In this document: positions 1-5,171 of the stretch, piece after piece
How positions within the stretch are numbered: position 1 is the stretch's first letter
How the letters are laid out: each line of letters opens with the position of its first letter
Assembly: GCA_900766645.1 (NCBI GenBank)
Contig: CAAFWD010000004.1
Location: forward strand, 1 to 6,512
Direction of reading: 5' to 3'
Origin: an uncultured Cetobacterium sp.
Lineage (GTDB): Bacteria > Fusobacteriota > Fusobacteriia > Fusobacteriales > Fusobacteriaceae
Length of the DNA: 6,512 bases
Program-made: the position numbers and the translations under genes
The notes under the pieces: generated by a model
Told to the model about the DNA's origin: nothing
The model's input: the letters and a program-made list of their open reading frames with translations, nothing else
The model's database searches: none

Positions 1-416
1 CAATTGGAATTTCTGTTCATATGTGTGTTGAAGCTGCAACAAAAATTGGTCTTCAACTACATATCTCTAGAATGATTATGTCTCTTGTTGTTCTTGCTGC
101 AACTACATCTATTCCTGATACTCTATTATCTATTAGAAGTGCTAGAAATGGAGAATTAGATGCTTCTATATCGAATGCTGTTGGATCTAACTCTTTTGAT
201 ATTTGTATAGCATTAGGACTAGTTTTAGCTATTTCAGCTATTTCAGTAAAAGTAGATGCAAATGATGTTCTATTTGTATTTAAGTTCCTAATCTTAAGTT
301 CAATATGTTATACTTTAGCTTTTATGACTAATACAAATAAAAATATAAAAATGGCTATACTATTTTCACCATACGCAGCATTTTTATATTATGTTGGAGT
401 AAATTTAAATTATTAA
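1..416 (+). CDS. Na+/Ca2+ exchanger-family membrane antiporter, C-terminal part (5' end outside window)
   Basis: The reading frame is open from base 3, so the gene begins upstream; the ATG at 21 is internal. The protein is hydrophobic and contains the second alpha repeat of the Ca2+/cation antiporter family: an LAATTSIPD segment (about 28-33, counting from the ATG at 21) followed by NAVGSNSFD (about 52-60). These correspond to the family's GTS-[LI]-PE and GSN motifs, which line the ion pathway in the membrane. Two or three further hydrophobic segments follow, ending at the stop at 414-416. In most bacterial members the PE acid is glutamate; here it is aspartate, a conservative but notable change. 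Such proteins exchange Na+ or H+ for Ca2+ across the inner membrane. Ion specificity cannot be read from this fragment. It is convergent with the phosphodiesterase gene and shares its terminator. Confidence 0.85.
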   Translation, partial: IGISVHMCVEAATKIGLQLHISRMIMSLVVLAATTSIPDTLLSIRSARNGELDASISNAVGSNSFDICIALGLVLAISAISVKVDANDVLFVFKFLILSSICYTLAFMTNTNKNIKMAILFSPYAAFLYYVGVNLNY

Positions 417-444
417 AAAATGGAAGCTTAAAGCTTCCATTTTT
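416..444. terminator. Bidirectional intrinsic terminator between the exchanger and phosphodiesterase genes
   Basis: The arms TGGAAGC (421-427) and GCTTCCA (433-439) pair around a TTAAA loop. The hairpin is flanked by an A-run (415-420) and a T-run (440-444), so it can end transcripts from both convergent genes. The phosphodiesterase stop codon (443-445) lies in the T-run. Confidence 0.85.
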
Positions 445-1423
445 ATTTTAACTTTATTAAATCTCCCTGTTGTGGAAAATAATAATTTACTTTATACTTA
501 TTATTATCTCTTAATTCCTTTTCCACTCTTTTCCTAATATCATCATTTTTTTTCAAACTTGGCTTTATATGAGTAACTATCACATTTAATCCCTCTATGT
601 TTTTTTCTCCTCCATATTTTGCTAAAGAATCTAAACTTTTATTTATCCAGTTTGGAGTTAAATGACCAAAAAGTGCTTTATCATCTCTTGAACTATCATA
701 TGATGACTCTATCATTATCCCTTTTAATTTTTTCTCTTTAATAAGTGCCCCTAAAGCCTCAAATGTTTTTTCTAATCTATCTGTTTTTTCAACTTCATCT
801 GGTCCAACATCTCCATAATAAGCTAAATAAGTTCCGTTATCCTCAATTAAAAACATTGTTGATTCATAATTACTGTGACTTAAAGAATATGCTTCAACAT
901 TTAAGTTTGTATCTTTTAATGAGTACTTTTCATTTGGAACTAATTCTACATATGTATACTGATTTAATTTAAATCCTTCACCTTCATTTCCAAAATTTGG
1001 CCATAGTTTCCAGTTAAAAATACTTCCTTTAAATGTATCTATTGTATTTTTTAATCCATATATATTTTTCTTAGTATCTTCTGTAGAAGATATTACTAAT
1101 CCAGAAACATGATCTAAATGAGCATGAGATATTAAATACCCCTTTATCTTTTCTCTAAAAATATATCCTACATCTGTCCACTCGCTATCTTCTGGGATAG
1201 ATATATTTTCAAAACTGCCTTTCTCTAAAGACTCCTTTATTCCAGGAAGAATCGTTCCAGCATCAAGACCTATATAGTTACTATCATTTTTCCCCTTAAC
1301 TAAATACCCTGATATGTTCCCATCTACAACTCCGCCATCACTTCCTAAAGTTATCACATCAAACCCCTTTGCAAAACTACATAATCCCAATGTTAAACAC
1401 ACTGTCACTATTGACCTTTTCAA
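443..1423 (-). CDS. Exported class II 3',5'-cyclic-nucleotide phosphodiesterase (CpdP/PDE1 type, metallo-beta-lactamase fold)
   Basis: The 326-residue protein has an N-terminal signal peptide (residues 1-20, likely cut after AKG-20), so it should act in the periplasm or outside the cell. The metal-binding motif is SHAHLDHVSGLVISS (99-113: H100, H102, D104, H105), which closely fits the class II phosphodiesterase signature HxHLDHxxG. Further metal ligands are likely H183 (LSHSN), D205 (YYGDVG) and H254 (FGHLTP), with H285 (VTHIKP) also conserved-looking. Length and layout match the bacterial/yeast PDE1 family, including periplasmic CpdP of Vibrio fischeri, which hydrolyses cAMP to AMP. Substrate here is inferred from family. 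The start codon is TTG (1421-1423): no in-frame ATG lies nearby, the signal peptide starts there, and an AGGAGG lies 6 nt upstream. The gene has its own promoter and appears monocistronic. Confidence 0.88.
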   Translation of the reverse strand: MKRSIVTVCLTLGLCSFAKGFDVITLGSDGGVVDGNISGYLVKGKNDSNYIGLDAGTILPGIKESLEKGSFENISIPEDSEWTDVGYIFREKIKGYLISHAHLDHVSGLVISSTEDTKKNIYGLKNTIDTFKGSIFNWKLWPNFGNEGEGFKLNQYTYVELVPNEKYSLKDTNLNVEAYSLSHSNYESTMFLIEDNGTYLAYYGDVGPDEVEKTDRLEKTFEALGALIKEKKLKGIMIESSYDSSRDDKALFGHLTPNWINKSLDSLAKYGGEKNIEGLNVIVTHIKPSLKKNDDIRKRVEKELRDNNKYKVNYYFPQQGDLIKLK

Positions 1424-1429
1424 TTATTT

Positions 1430-1435
1430 CCTCCT
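1430..1435 (-). promoter_or_regulatory. Ribosome binding site fixing a TTG start (phosphodiesterase)
   Basis: A full AGGAGG on the minus strand sits 6 nt before the TTG at 1423-1421. It decides the start codon in the absence of any nearby ATG. Confidence 0.85.
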
Positions 1436-1442
1436 AAATTTT

Positions 1443-1475
1443 TTGATATTTTACTATATCTTATAAAAATATCAA
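1443..1475. repeat. Perfect 10-bp inverted repeat around the phosphodiesterase -10 box (candidate operator)
   Basis: TTGATATTTT (1443-1452) and AAAATATCAA (1466-1475) are exact reverse complements separated by 13 bp. The -10 hexamer (1453-1458) lies in the spacer and the expected transcript start falls in or next to the first arm. The transcript would therefore not contain the full repeat, which favours a DNA-binding site over an RNA hairpin. The half-sites are about two helical turns apart. The binding protein is unknown. Confidence 0.5.
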
Positions 1476-1482
1476 TTGTCAA
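1453..1482 (-). promoter_or_regulatory. Sigma-70-type promoter of the phosphodiesterase gene
   Basis: On the minus strand a perfect TTGACA -35 (1482-1477) is followed after 18 bp by TATAGT (1458-1453), five of six matches to the -10 consensus. It lies about 30 nt upstream of the TTG start codon, leaving a short leader that contains the AGGAGG. Confidence 0.7.
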
Positions 1483-1593
1483 TATCTTTATACAAGCTTC
1501 ATTTTAAATATTAATTTTTTTCCCCGCCATATTTCTGCCACAATAATATGTTAATATCTCTTTGAAATAATAATTATAGAGGAGTTTATACAT

Positions 1594-2007
1594 ATGAAAA
1601 AAATTTTATTAATTACAGGATTATTAATTGGTTCTTTTACAGCTTTATCTGAAAATATTTTAGATAGACCAGAATATAATCATCTAAAAATATATTTAAA
1701 AGAGGACCAACAAAAAACTTTTGAAGAAATATTTTGGAATAATGAAGCTCATATAGATAGAATTAATGCAATTTTATCGACAAGTGATGACCATAAAGAA
1801 AATTTAAAATTAAAAGATGAAAGAGATAATATTTTATTAGAAAATAAACAGATCGTTAATAATTTAATTCTAAATATTTTAGATCACCCTGAAAGATATA
1901 CAGAGTTTGCTTACGAACTAAAAGAAAGATTAAATAAAGATTTAGAAAAAAACAGCCAGGACGAAATAATTTTTGTAAATGAAAATTCTAAAAAAATAAA
2001 ATGTTAA
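1594..2007 (+). CDS. Small secreted helical protein, unknown function
   Basis: The 137-residue protein is not a family I recognise. It has a clear signal peptide (MKKILLITGLLIGSFTALS, probably cut after S19), so the mature form of about 118 residues should be periplasmic or secreted. The mature part is rich in Lys, Glu, Asn and Ile/Leu, looks almost entirely alpha-helical, and could form helical hairpins or coiled coils (about 34-65 and 70-116). Its only cysteine is the last residue (C137), which could give disulfide dimers if exposed. The ATG is preceded by AGAGGAG at 1578-1584, 9 nt away. Size and helical character recall periplasmic helical proteins such as Spy/CpxP or the FadA adhesin, but I see no convincing motif of either. 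It is a single gene closed by its own terminator and divergent from the phosphodiesterase. Confidence 0.75.
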   Translation: MKKILLITGLLIGSFTALSENILDRPEYNHLKIYLKEDQQKTFEEIFWNNEAHIDRINAILSTSDDHKENLKLKDERDNILLENKQIVNNLILNILDHPERYTEFAYELKERLNKDLEKNSQDEIIFVNENSKKIKC

Positions 2008-2016
2008 TAAAATAAA

Positions 2017-2049
2017 AAAATAAGTCTTTCTTTCATAGGACTTATTTTT
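2017..2049 (+). terminator. Intrinsic terminator after the small helical secreted protein
   Basis: AAAATAAGTC (2017-2026) pairs with GACTTATTTT (2039-2048) around a 12-nt loop, followed by a T-rich tail. It separates this gene from the acetyltransferase, which has its own promoter. Confidence 0.75.
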
Positions 2050-2057
2050 ATTTATTT

Positions 2058-2073
2058 TTTGATTCATATCAAA
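2058..2073. promoter_or_regulatory. FNR/CRP-family-type palindrome overlapping the acetyltransferase -35
   Basis: TTTGATTCATATCAAA is a perfect inverted repeat (6-bp arms, 4-bp centre) and contains an exact match to the E. coli FNR consensus TTGAT-N4-ATCAA at 2059-2072. Its first arm coincides with the -35 hexamer of the promoter at 2059-2087, so a bound protein would be expected to block that promoter. The identity of the regulator is inferred. Confidence 0.5.
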
Positions 2074-2087
2074 TTTTATGTTATTAT
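2059..2087 (+). promoter_or_regulatory. Extended -10 promoter of the acetyltransferase gene
   Basis: The -35 TTGATT (2059-2064) is followed after 17 bp by TATTAT (2082-2087), five of six matches, with an extended-10 TG at 2079-2080. Transcription would start near 2094, about 35 nt before the ATG. Confidence 0.65.
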
Positions 2088-2128
2088 CCTAATTAAAGTA
2101 TATATAACTAAAGGGGGGATAAATATAA

Positions 2129-2554
2129 ATGATAAAAAAATTAGAAAATAAAAATATAGATGAAATTATGAAACTTTGGTTAAAAGCAACTATAAAAGCT
2201 CATCCTTTTATAAATGAAAACTATTGGAAAGATTCATATGTTGTTGTTAAAGATATCTATATTCCAATTGCAGATACCTTCATATACGAAGAAAATAATA
2301 AAATTAAAGGTTTTATAGCTGTAATTGAAAATAGTTATATTGGGGCTTTATTTGTAGATCCTGAGTATCAAGGAAAAGGAATTGGTAAAAAGCTTATTGA
2401 ATACGCTGAAAATATTTATGATAGTTTAAGACTAGCTGTTTACAAAGAAAATCATGATTCTGTAAACTTCTATAAAAAAGTTGGTTTTAAAATAACTGGC
2501 GAAGGGGTTAATGAAGAAACAAAAGCTCTTGAATATTATATGAGCAATAATTAA
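2129..2554 (+). CDS. GNAT-family N-acetyltransferase, YiaC-like
   Basis: The 141-residue protein spans a complete GNAT domain, which transfers an acetyl group from acetyl-CoA to an amine. Motif A is visible as FVDPEYQGKGIGKKLIEYA (75-93), with Q81-G82-K83-G84-I85-G86 forming the pyrophosphate-binding loop. Motif B is NFYKKVGFKITGEG (113-126), with Y115 in the position of the usual catalytic tyrosine. The N-terminal LWLKATIKAHPFI..NYWKD pattern (17-35) strongly resembles E. coli YiaC as I recall it; YiaC is reported to acetylate protein lysines. The acceptor here is unknown, and related small GNATs act on small molecules. The ATG is preceded by an unusual run of six G (AAGGGGGGAT, 2111-2120). 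The gene is monocistronic, with its own promoter and terminator, and is probably controlled through the palindrome over its -35. Confidence 0.88.
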   Translation: MIKKLENKNIDEIMKLWLKATIKAHPFINENYWKDSYVVVKDIYIPIADTFIYEENNKIKGFIAVIENSYIGALFVDPEYQGKGIGKKLIEYAENIYDSLRLAVYKENHDSVNFYKKVGFKITGEGVNEETKALEYYMSNN

Positions 2555-2584
2555 AAAAACTAGAGTTTAAACTCTAGTTTTTTT
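2553..2584. terminator. 32-bp perfect palindrome acting as a bidirectional terminator
   Basis: Bases 2553-2568 and 2569-2584 are exact reverse complements (CTAGAGTTTAAACTCTAG core with seven A on one side and seven T on the other). It fills the whole gap between the stop codons of the convergent acetyltransferase (2552-2554) and secreted protein A (2587-2585), so both transcripts end in the same hairpin. Confidence 0.88.
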
Positions 2585-2938
2585 TTATTTATTAAACGAT
2601 TTTGTATATACTATTTTTTCATCTCCAAATAATGGATCTACTTTAAAAGTTACTGAAACATCTGTTGCCTTTGAATTACCTTCAATAAACTTTGCTATTT
2701 CTTGAGATACTTTTTCAGCATTAACTTTTTTAGGAATCTCTTTACCATCATATTCTATTTCAACATCTGCATAGTTTTCATACATTGCTATATCAATATC
2801 TGCATCTTTTCCTAAACTATTCTCAAAAGTTATTTCTAATCTATTTTCTAAAATATCATTCATTTCCTCACATTTATCATCTGCAAATGTTAAACTCGAA
2901 ACTATAACTAAAACTCCAATTACCAATATTTTTTTCAT
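2585..2938 (-). CDS. Small secreted protein A, paralogue of the protein at 5807-6163
   Basis: The 117-residue protein has a signal peptide (residues 1-19, ending SLTFA, cut before DDK), so the mature product of about 98 residues is exported. I do not recognise the family. By eye the mature part reads helix (24-42), two strands (47-64), helix (73-88), two strands (92-101 and 107-115). This alpha-beta-beta-alpha-beta-beta order recalls BON-like domains, but that is a topology guess only. It has one cysteine (C23). The C-terminal PLFGDEKIVYTKSFNK matches 11 of 16 residues of the end of the second copy. An upstream in-frame ATG would add 12 charged residues before the signal peptide; the start at 2938 is preferred because AGGAG lies 8 nt upstream. 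It follows the kinase by 82 bp, in the same direction, with no clear terminator between, and also has its own candidate promoter. Confidence 0.82.
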   Translation of the reverse strand: MKKILVIGVLVIVSSLTFADDKCEEMNDILENRLEITFENSLGKDADIDIAMYENYADVEIEYDGKEIPKKVNAEKVSQEIAKFIEGNSKATDVSVTFKVDPLFGDEKIVYTKSFNK

Positions 2939-2946
2939 AATGATCT

Positions 2947-2951
2947 CTCCT
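2947..2951 (-). promoter_or_regulatory. Ribosome binding site fixing the start of secreted protein A
   Basis: AGGAG (within AAAGGAGAG) on the minus strand lies 8 nt before the ATG at 2938-2936 and selects it over the in-frame ATG at 2974-2972, which would place charged residues in front of the signal peptide. Confidence 0.8.
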
Positions 2952-2980
2952 TTTACTTTTTTATCTCTCTTCACAAATTA

Positions 2981-3016
2981 ATAATAAAGTAAAACGGTTA
3001 AAATTTGGTAAAATTT
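2981..3016 (-). promoter_or_regulatory. Candidate response-regulator-activated promoter of secreted protein A
   Basis: Read in the direction of transcription, two nearly identical adjoining repeats, AAATTTTACC and AAATTTTAACC (3016-2996), are followed by a third partial copy GTTTTAC (2995-2989) and then TATTAT (2986-2981), five of six matches to a -10 box. No good -35 is present. Tandem direct repeats of about 10-11 bp in place of the -35 are the usual mark of a PhoB/OmpR-type activator site. The TTTAC core is also the reverse complement of the CpxR half-site GTAAA. Binding by the neighbouring regulator is inferred. Confidence 0.5.
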
Positions 3017-3020
3017 TAGA

Positions 3021-4358
3021 TTATTTTTTTATTTTTAAAATAATTTCTGTTCCTACATTTTTTTCACTTTGTATATCTATCTCACCATCTATTATTTCTA
3101 TTACTCTTTTTACAATAGACATACCTAATCCATATCCTCCAATTTTTTTATTTCTAGATGAATCTCCTCTATAAAATTTATTAAATATTTGATCCACTTC
3201 ATCTTTAGTCATCCCGATTCCTCTATCTTTTACCTTTATCTCTACATAATTGTCACTATCCTTAAGGGTAATGTCAATGGGCTTAAGATTACTGTATTTT
3301 ATTGCATTTTCTAAAATATTTTTAAATAAAAGCTCAAATAATTGAACATCACTATTTAACTCTATAAATTGTGGCTCAAAATTTATCTCAATATCTTTAT
3401 AAATTTTTTTCAAAATATAAATATTTTCTAAAATAATATCTGAAAGTTCAAAAACTTCTTTATCTAAAATAATATCATTGGATCTTGCTATAAATAAAAG
3501 TTTTTCCACCAAAGAATTCATATCTTTAACCTCTGTTTTAAGAGAATTTAATGCTTCAAAAAAGACTTTCTTATCATCAATTCCATACTTCTCTAAAAGT
3601 TCTAAATTTCCACTCATTATAAAAAGAGGGGTTTTCAATTCATGGGATGAACTATGAATAAACTCTATTTGCTGTTGATTTTGAATATCTAACTTTTTTA
3701 ACATATTTTCGTAGGAGTTATATATATTTTCAAATTCTAAAAAATCATTCTCAGGTTTAATAAGTTTAAGATTATCTAAAGATACATTTTCATTTAAATT
3801 CATAATTCTATTAAGAGATTTATTAACAATTTTTGTTATATATCTACTCACAATTAAAACAATTATAATTGCAATTCCAATAACCCATAAGAAAGTTTCT
3901 ATAATTCTTTCTAATATATCTATGTCATCATCTAAATCCTTTACTAAGGTAATTTCCAAGTAACTATCTTTATAAGATAGTTTTTCTGAAAGGATAAGTG
4001 ATTCTTTATCTAAATCAAATATAACTTTATTTAACTCTTTTATATTATAATTAAAATCTGAAAAATCTCCATAAGTATAATTTTTATATTTTATAAAAAC
4101 ATCCAAATCTTTTAATGTTTGATTTTTATTTTTAAAAGTATCTTTTACAATATCCTTATCAAATATTTTTAATAATTCATTATTTTCCTCAAGTTGAACT
4201 ACTTCATTTTTTAAAAATATCATAGTATTTTCCAATTGTTTTTCATTTAAATTATAAACATATTTCCAAGACTGAAACAAAGAAAATATTATAAATATCA
4301 GAAAAATAAAAACTATTGAAATATAACTTTTTTTTAATTCTGTTGATAATTTTTTCAA
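3021..4358 (-). CDS. Membrane sensor histidine kinase of a two-component system
   Basis: The 445-residue protein has transmembrane helices at about 12-29 and 152-171 enclosing a sensor domain of roughly 120 residues outside the membrane. A short linker region (172-225) then leads to the dimerisation/phosphoacceptor domain with H239 in HSSSHELKTPL. The ATPase domain shows the N box (NILENAIKYS, 347-356, N351), G1 (DRGIGM, 378-383), F box (FNKFYRG, 392-398) and G2 (GGYGLGMSI, 407-415). All catalytic motifs are intact. It should autophosphorylate at H239 and pass the phosphate to the response regulator encoded 13 bp upstream in the same operon. I recognise no known sensor fold in the outer domain, so the signal is unknown. 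The start is TTG (4358-4356), next to a GGAGGAGGAG sequence. Confidence 0.92.
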   Translation of the reverse strand: MKKLSTELKKSYISIVFIFLIFIIFSLFQSWKYVYNLNEKQLENTMIFLKNEVVQLEENNELLKIFDKDIVKDTFKNKNQTLKDLDVFIKYKNYTYGDFSDFNYNIKELNKVIFDLDKESLILSEKLSYKDSYLEITLVKDLDDDIDILERIIETFLWVIGIAIIIVLIVSRYITKIVNKSLNRIMNLNENVSLDNLKLIKPENDFLEFENIYNSYENMLKKLDIQNQQQIEFIHSSSHELKTPLFIMSGNLELLEKYGIDDKKVFFEALNSLKTEVKDMNSLVEKLLFIARSNDIILDKEVFELSDIILENIYILKKIYKDIEINFEPQFIELNSDVQLFELLFKNILENAIKYSNLKPIDITLKDSDNYVEIKVKDRGIGMTKDEVDQIFNKFYRGDSSRNKKIGGYGLGMSIVKRVIEIIDGEIDIQSEKNVGTEIILKIKK

Positions 4359-4360
4359 AA

Positions 4361-4370
4361 CTCCTCCTCC
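4361..4370 (-). promoter_or_regulatory. Repetitive Shine-Dalgarno GGAGGAGGAG before the kinase TTG start
   Basis: The minus strand reads GGAGGAGGAG then two T before the TTG at 4358, giving overlapping SD registers. It fills the gap between the regulator stop (4374-4372) and the kinase start, indicating close translational linkage. Confidence 0.8.
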
Positions 4371-4371
4371 A

Positions 4372-5040
4372 TTAATTTTCTAAAATATAACCTACTCCAC
4401 GCACACTTTTTATATAATCTTGACATTGAGATATCTTTTTTCTTAATGAATTTATATAAATATCTATAATTTTAAACTCTCCTTCATAATCCCAGCCCCA
4501 TACGTCATTAAGAATTTTCTCTCTGCTCAAAACTAATCCTTTATTTCTAATAAAATATTCGAGCAAGTTAAATTCCTTTTTCGTTAACTTTATCTCCTCT
4601 TTATTTATAAATATTTTTCTAGAGTTTTGATGGACCTCTATATCTTTAAATCTTATAACACCTCTATTTACAAAATCTCCTTTATTTCTAAAAAGTACTC
4701 TCATCCTAGCAAATAACTCCTCTATTTCAAAAGGCTTCGTAAGATAATCGTCTGCCCCTATATCCAAAAGATCAATTTTAGTAAAAAGTTCTTGCTTAGC
4801 TGTTAACACAATTATAGGAATATTTGAAATATTTCTAATATTTTTACAAACCTCTCTTCCTGAAATTTTTGGTAACATTAAGTCTAAAAGAACCATGGAA
4901 TATATATTTTCATTAAATTTTTTTAATCCCTCTTCTCCATCAATACACACATCCATCGAATAACCCTCTTTTAAAAAATTTAAACTTAATATTTTTCCTA
5001 TTTTTTCATCATCTTCTATCAATAAAATTTTCTTTTTAAT
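4372..5040 (-). CDS. OmpR/PhoB-family response regulator, probable ATT start
   Basis: With the ATT start at 5040 the protein is 222 residues, normal for the family, and begins (M)KKKILLIEDDEKIGK. The receiver domain (about 2-116) has the acidic pair D10/D11, phosphoacceptor D53 in LLDLMLP, T80 in VLTA and K102 in TKPF. The winged-helix DNA-binding domain (about 127-222) shows LTKKEFNLLEYF, SREKILNDVWGW, IDIYINSLRKKI and the terminal SVRGVGYILEN. It should be phosphorylated by the kinase encoded downstream and bind tandem direct repeats. The only conventional alternative, TTG at 5022, would delete the first beta strand and lie 25 nt from the Shine-Dalgarno core. No in-frame ATG or GTG exists between the upstream stop (5091-5089) and that TTG. 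A sequencing error hiding an ATG is the main alternative. Confidence 0.9.
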   Translation of the reverse strand: MKKKILLIEDDEKIGKILSLNFLKEGYSMDVCIDGEEGLKKFNENIYSMVLLDLMLPKISGREVCKNIRNISNIPIIVLTAKQELFTKIDLLDIGADDYLTKPFEIEELFARMRVLFRNKGDFVNRGVIRFKDIEVHQNSRKIFINKEEIKLTKKEFNLLEYFIRNKGLVLSREKILNDVWGWDYEGEFKIIDIYINSLRKKISQCQDYIKSVRGVGYILEN

Positions 5041-5042
5041 AA

Positions 5043-5054
5043 GATCACTTCCTT
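5043..5054 (-). promoter_or_regulatory. Extended Shine-Dalgarno before the ATT start of the response regulator
   Basis: The minus strand reads AAGGAAGTGATC, one mismatch from AAGGAGGTGATC, the full complement of the usual bacterial 16S rRNA 3' end. Its core ends 7 nt before ATT (5040-5038), an ideal distance. The unusual length may compensate for the weak start codon. Confidence 0.75.
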
Positions 5055-5096
5055 CTAAATATACAATTAAATAAATATTCCAAACTACTTAAGTGT

Positions 5097-5105
5097 ATTT
5101 TACCA
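5097..5105 (-). promoter_or_regulatory. Candidate extended -10 promoter of the response regulator-kinase operon
   Basis: The minus strand reads TGGTAAAAT: an extended-10 TG plus TAAAAT (five of six matches). No convincing -35 is present. Transcription would begin near 5090, leaving a leader of about 50 nt. The element overlaps one of the TTTAC repeats upstream of the divergent methyltransferase, so activator binding there could repress this promoter. Confidence 0.45.
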
Positions 5106-5130
5106 TTTCTTTACTTTTGATAGTTATAAT
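5098..5130 (+). promoter_or_regulatory. Methyltransferase promoter with tandem TTTAC repeats
   Basis: A perfect TATAAT (5125-5130) has no good -35 but is preceded by TTTTACC (5098-5104) and CTTTAC (5109-5114), 11 bp apart and ending 10 bp before the -10. The same layout precedes secreted protein A. The -10 lies in an inverted repeat, GTTATA-a-TATAAC (5123-5135). A weaker alternative promoter is TTGATA (5117-5122) with TAAAAT (5142-5147) at a 19-bp spacing. Confidence 0.5.
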
Positions 5131-5171
5131 ATAACATATTCTAAAATAAAAAATATAACAGGTGGTTAATT

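Noticed and set aside
745..972. 75-codon plus-strand reading frame inside the phosphodiesterase gene
   Set aside because: It lies wholly within a well-supported gene on the other strand, has no ribosome binding site and encodes a low-complexity sequence without recognisable features.
1549..1567. Possible promoter elements for the small helical protein (TGTTAATAT extended -10; TTGAAA as a -35)
   Set aside because: TAATAT matches only four of six -10 positions without a usable -35, and a -10 paired with TTGAAA would fall on the ribosome binding site. No confident promoter can be called.
1594..2007. Assignment of the helical secreted protein to Spy/CpxP or FadA
   Set aside because: Only size, export signal and helical character agree; I see no family motif such as a clear pair of LTxxQ sequences.
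2939..2974. Longer start for secreted protein A (ATG at 2974)
   Set aside because: It would put a charged 12-residue stretch before the signal peptide and place the AGGAG inside the coding region.
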